Assembly: GCA_016840595.1 (NCBI GenBank)
Contig: JAEOSA010000132.1
Span: forward strand, 1-5,703
Direction: 5' to 3'
DNA length: 5,703 bases
From: Candidatus Hermodarchaeota archaeon
Lineage (GTDB): Archaea; Asgardarchaeota; Hermodarchaeia; Hermodarchaeales; Hermodarchaeaceae
Shown here: positions 5,227-5,703 of the stretch, piece after piece
Layout of the letters: every line of letters starts with the position of its first letter
How positions within the stretch are numbered: position 1 is the stretch's first letter
Position numbers and translations under genes: made by a program
The notes under the pieces: generated by a model
The model's database searches: none
The model's input: the letters and a program-made list of their open reading frames with translations, nothing else
Told to the model about the DNA's origin: nothing

Positions 5227-5703
5227 ATGGGTAAACGAATCTTGGTCCAACGGCGCGGTCGTGGCTCACCAACCTTCCGCGCAAAAACACATCGGCGTCG
5301 GGGAGCAGTAAAATATCCTCCCCTTGCGCTCATGAATAAACGCGGTTACCTAATCGCAGATATTGAGGATTTAATGCATGATCCCGGTCGTGGTGCACCT
5401 GTAGCAAAACTTCGACTCGAAAGTGGCGAAACTTATCTAGCCTTAGTCCCCGAAGGAACCGCCATAGGCCAACAACTGCGAATAGGTCCGAAAGCAGGTA
5501 TTCGTGCAGGATACATTCTGCCGCTGGGTAAAATTCCAGAAGGAACTCCCGTTTTTAATATTGAAAGTCAGCCTGGGGATGGAGGCAAATTTGTACGCTC
5601 GAGTGGCACCTATGCCACCATCGTCACTCACACCCGCGGAAAAACCACCATTCGATTACCTTCAGGAAAAACGCGAACGTGTAGTTCAACAGCACGAGCT
5701 TCC
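5227..5703 (+). CDS. rpl2: 50S ribosomal protein L2 (uL2), first 159 codons (runs off the window)
   Basis: uL2 binds domain IV of 23S rRNA near the peptidyl-transferase centre and supports subunit joining. Translation from ATG 5227 gives MGKRILVQRRGRGSPTFRA, the typical archaeal start, then DIEDLMHDPGRGAPVAKL (about residues 46-63), LVPEGTAIGQQLRIG, the LPLGKIPEGTPVFNIE block, and PGDGGKFVRSSGTYATIV. Archaeal L2 is about 240 residues, so roughly the last third is missing at the window edge, including the C-terminal segment with the conserved His. GGAGG (5214-5218) lies eight bases before the ATG and fixes the start. The known gene order predicts S19, L22 and S3 next. Confidence 0.96.
   Translation, partial: MGKRILVQRRGRGSPTFRAKTHRRRGAVKYPPLALMNKRGYLIADIEDLMHDPGRGAPVAKLRLESGETYLALVPEGTAIGQQLRIGPKAGIRAGYILPLGKIPEGTPVFNIESQPGDGGKFVRSSGTYATIVTHTRGKTTIRLPSGKTRTCSSTARAS

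Noticed and set aside
1..5703. CRISPR arrays, toxin-antitoxin pairs or a new defence cluster.
   Set aside because: No regularly spaced repeats were seen, and every long open frame is accounted for by RtcB, archease, TnpB or ribosomal proteins.

Overview
The window is a piece of an archaeal chromosome. The evidence is a run of archaeal-type large-subunit ribosomal protein genes in S10-operon order (L3, L4, L23, L2), an archease-rtcB pair, and a serine tRNA whose intron sits at the archaeal position after base 37 and can fold into a bulge-helix-bulge-like shape. Base composition is moderate. The protein sequences do not settle the phylum; an Asgard-like lineage is possible but is only an impression.

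Layout. Positions 1-1484 run on the minus strand. In transcription order they hold tRNA-Ser(UGA) with a 28-nt intron (1484-1371), archease (1258-836) and the N-terminal 268 codons of rtcB (804 to the window edge). This forms an RNA-ligation neighbourhood: RtcB ligates tRNA exon halves after intron removal, archease is its activating cofactor, and an intron-containing tRNA that needs this ligation lies directly upstream on the same strand. Positions 1485-1701 are intergenic. They hold an 8-bp inverted repeat beside the tRNA 5' end, a TTTAAA box and the left-end hairpin of an insertion sequence.

Positions about 1605-3025 hold a TnpB-only IS200/IS605-family (IS1341-like) element. Its tnpB is full length but broken by a -1 frameshift near 2031. 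All three RuvC motifs and the zinc finger are readable. The RuvC-II position has Gly-Asp-Leu in place of Glu-Asp-Leu, with a possible substitute Glu later in the protein. The last 130-odd bases of the element carry several perfect inverted repeats and are a candidate reRNA/omega-RNA. No tnpA is present.

Positions 3026-3141 are the upstream region of the ribosomal operon, with a good TATA-like box beside the IS end and two clear hairpins. Positions 3142-5703 hold rpl3, rpl4, rpl23 and the first 159 codons of rpl2. They are tightly packed (19-nt gap, 1-nt overlap, 15-nt gap), each of the downstream genes has a Shine-Dalgarno sequence, and they are presumably one transcript.

I found no CRISPR array and no clearly new multi-gene system. 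The most interesting points are the linkage of the intron-bearing tRNA to the archease-RtcB operon, the altered catalytic layout and structured 3' end of the TnpB element, the atypical archease N-terminal motif, and the structured leader of the ribosomal operon next to the IS end.
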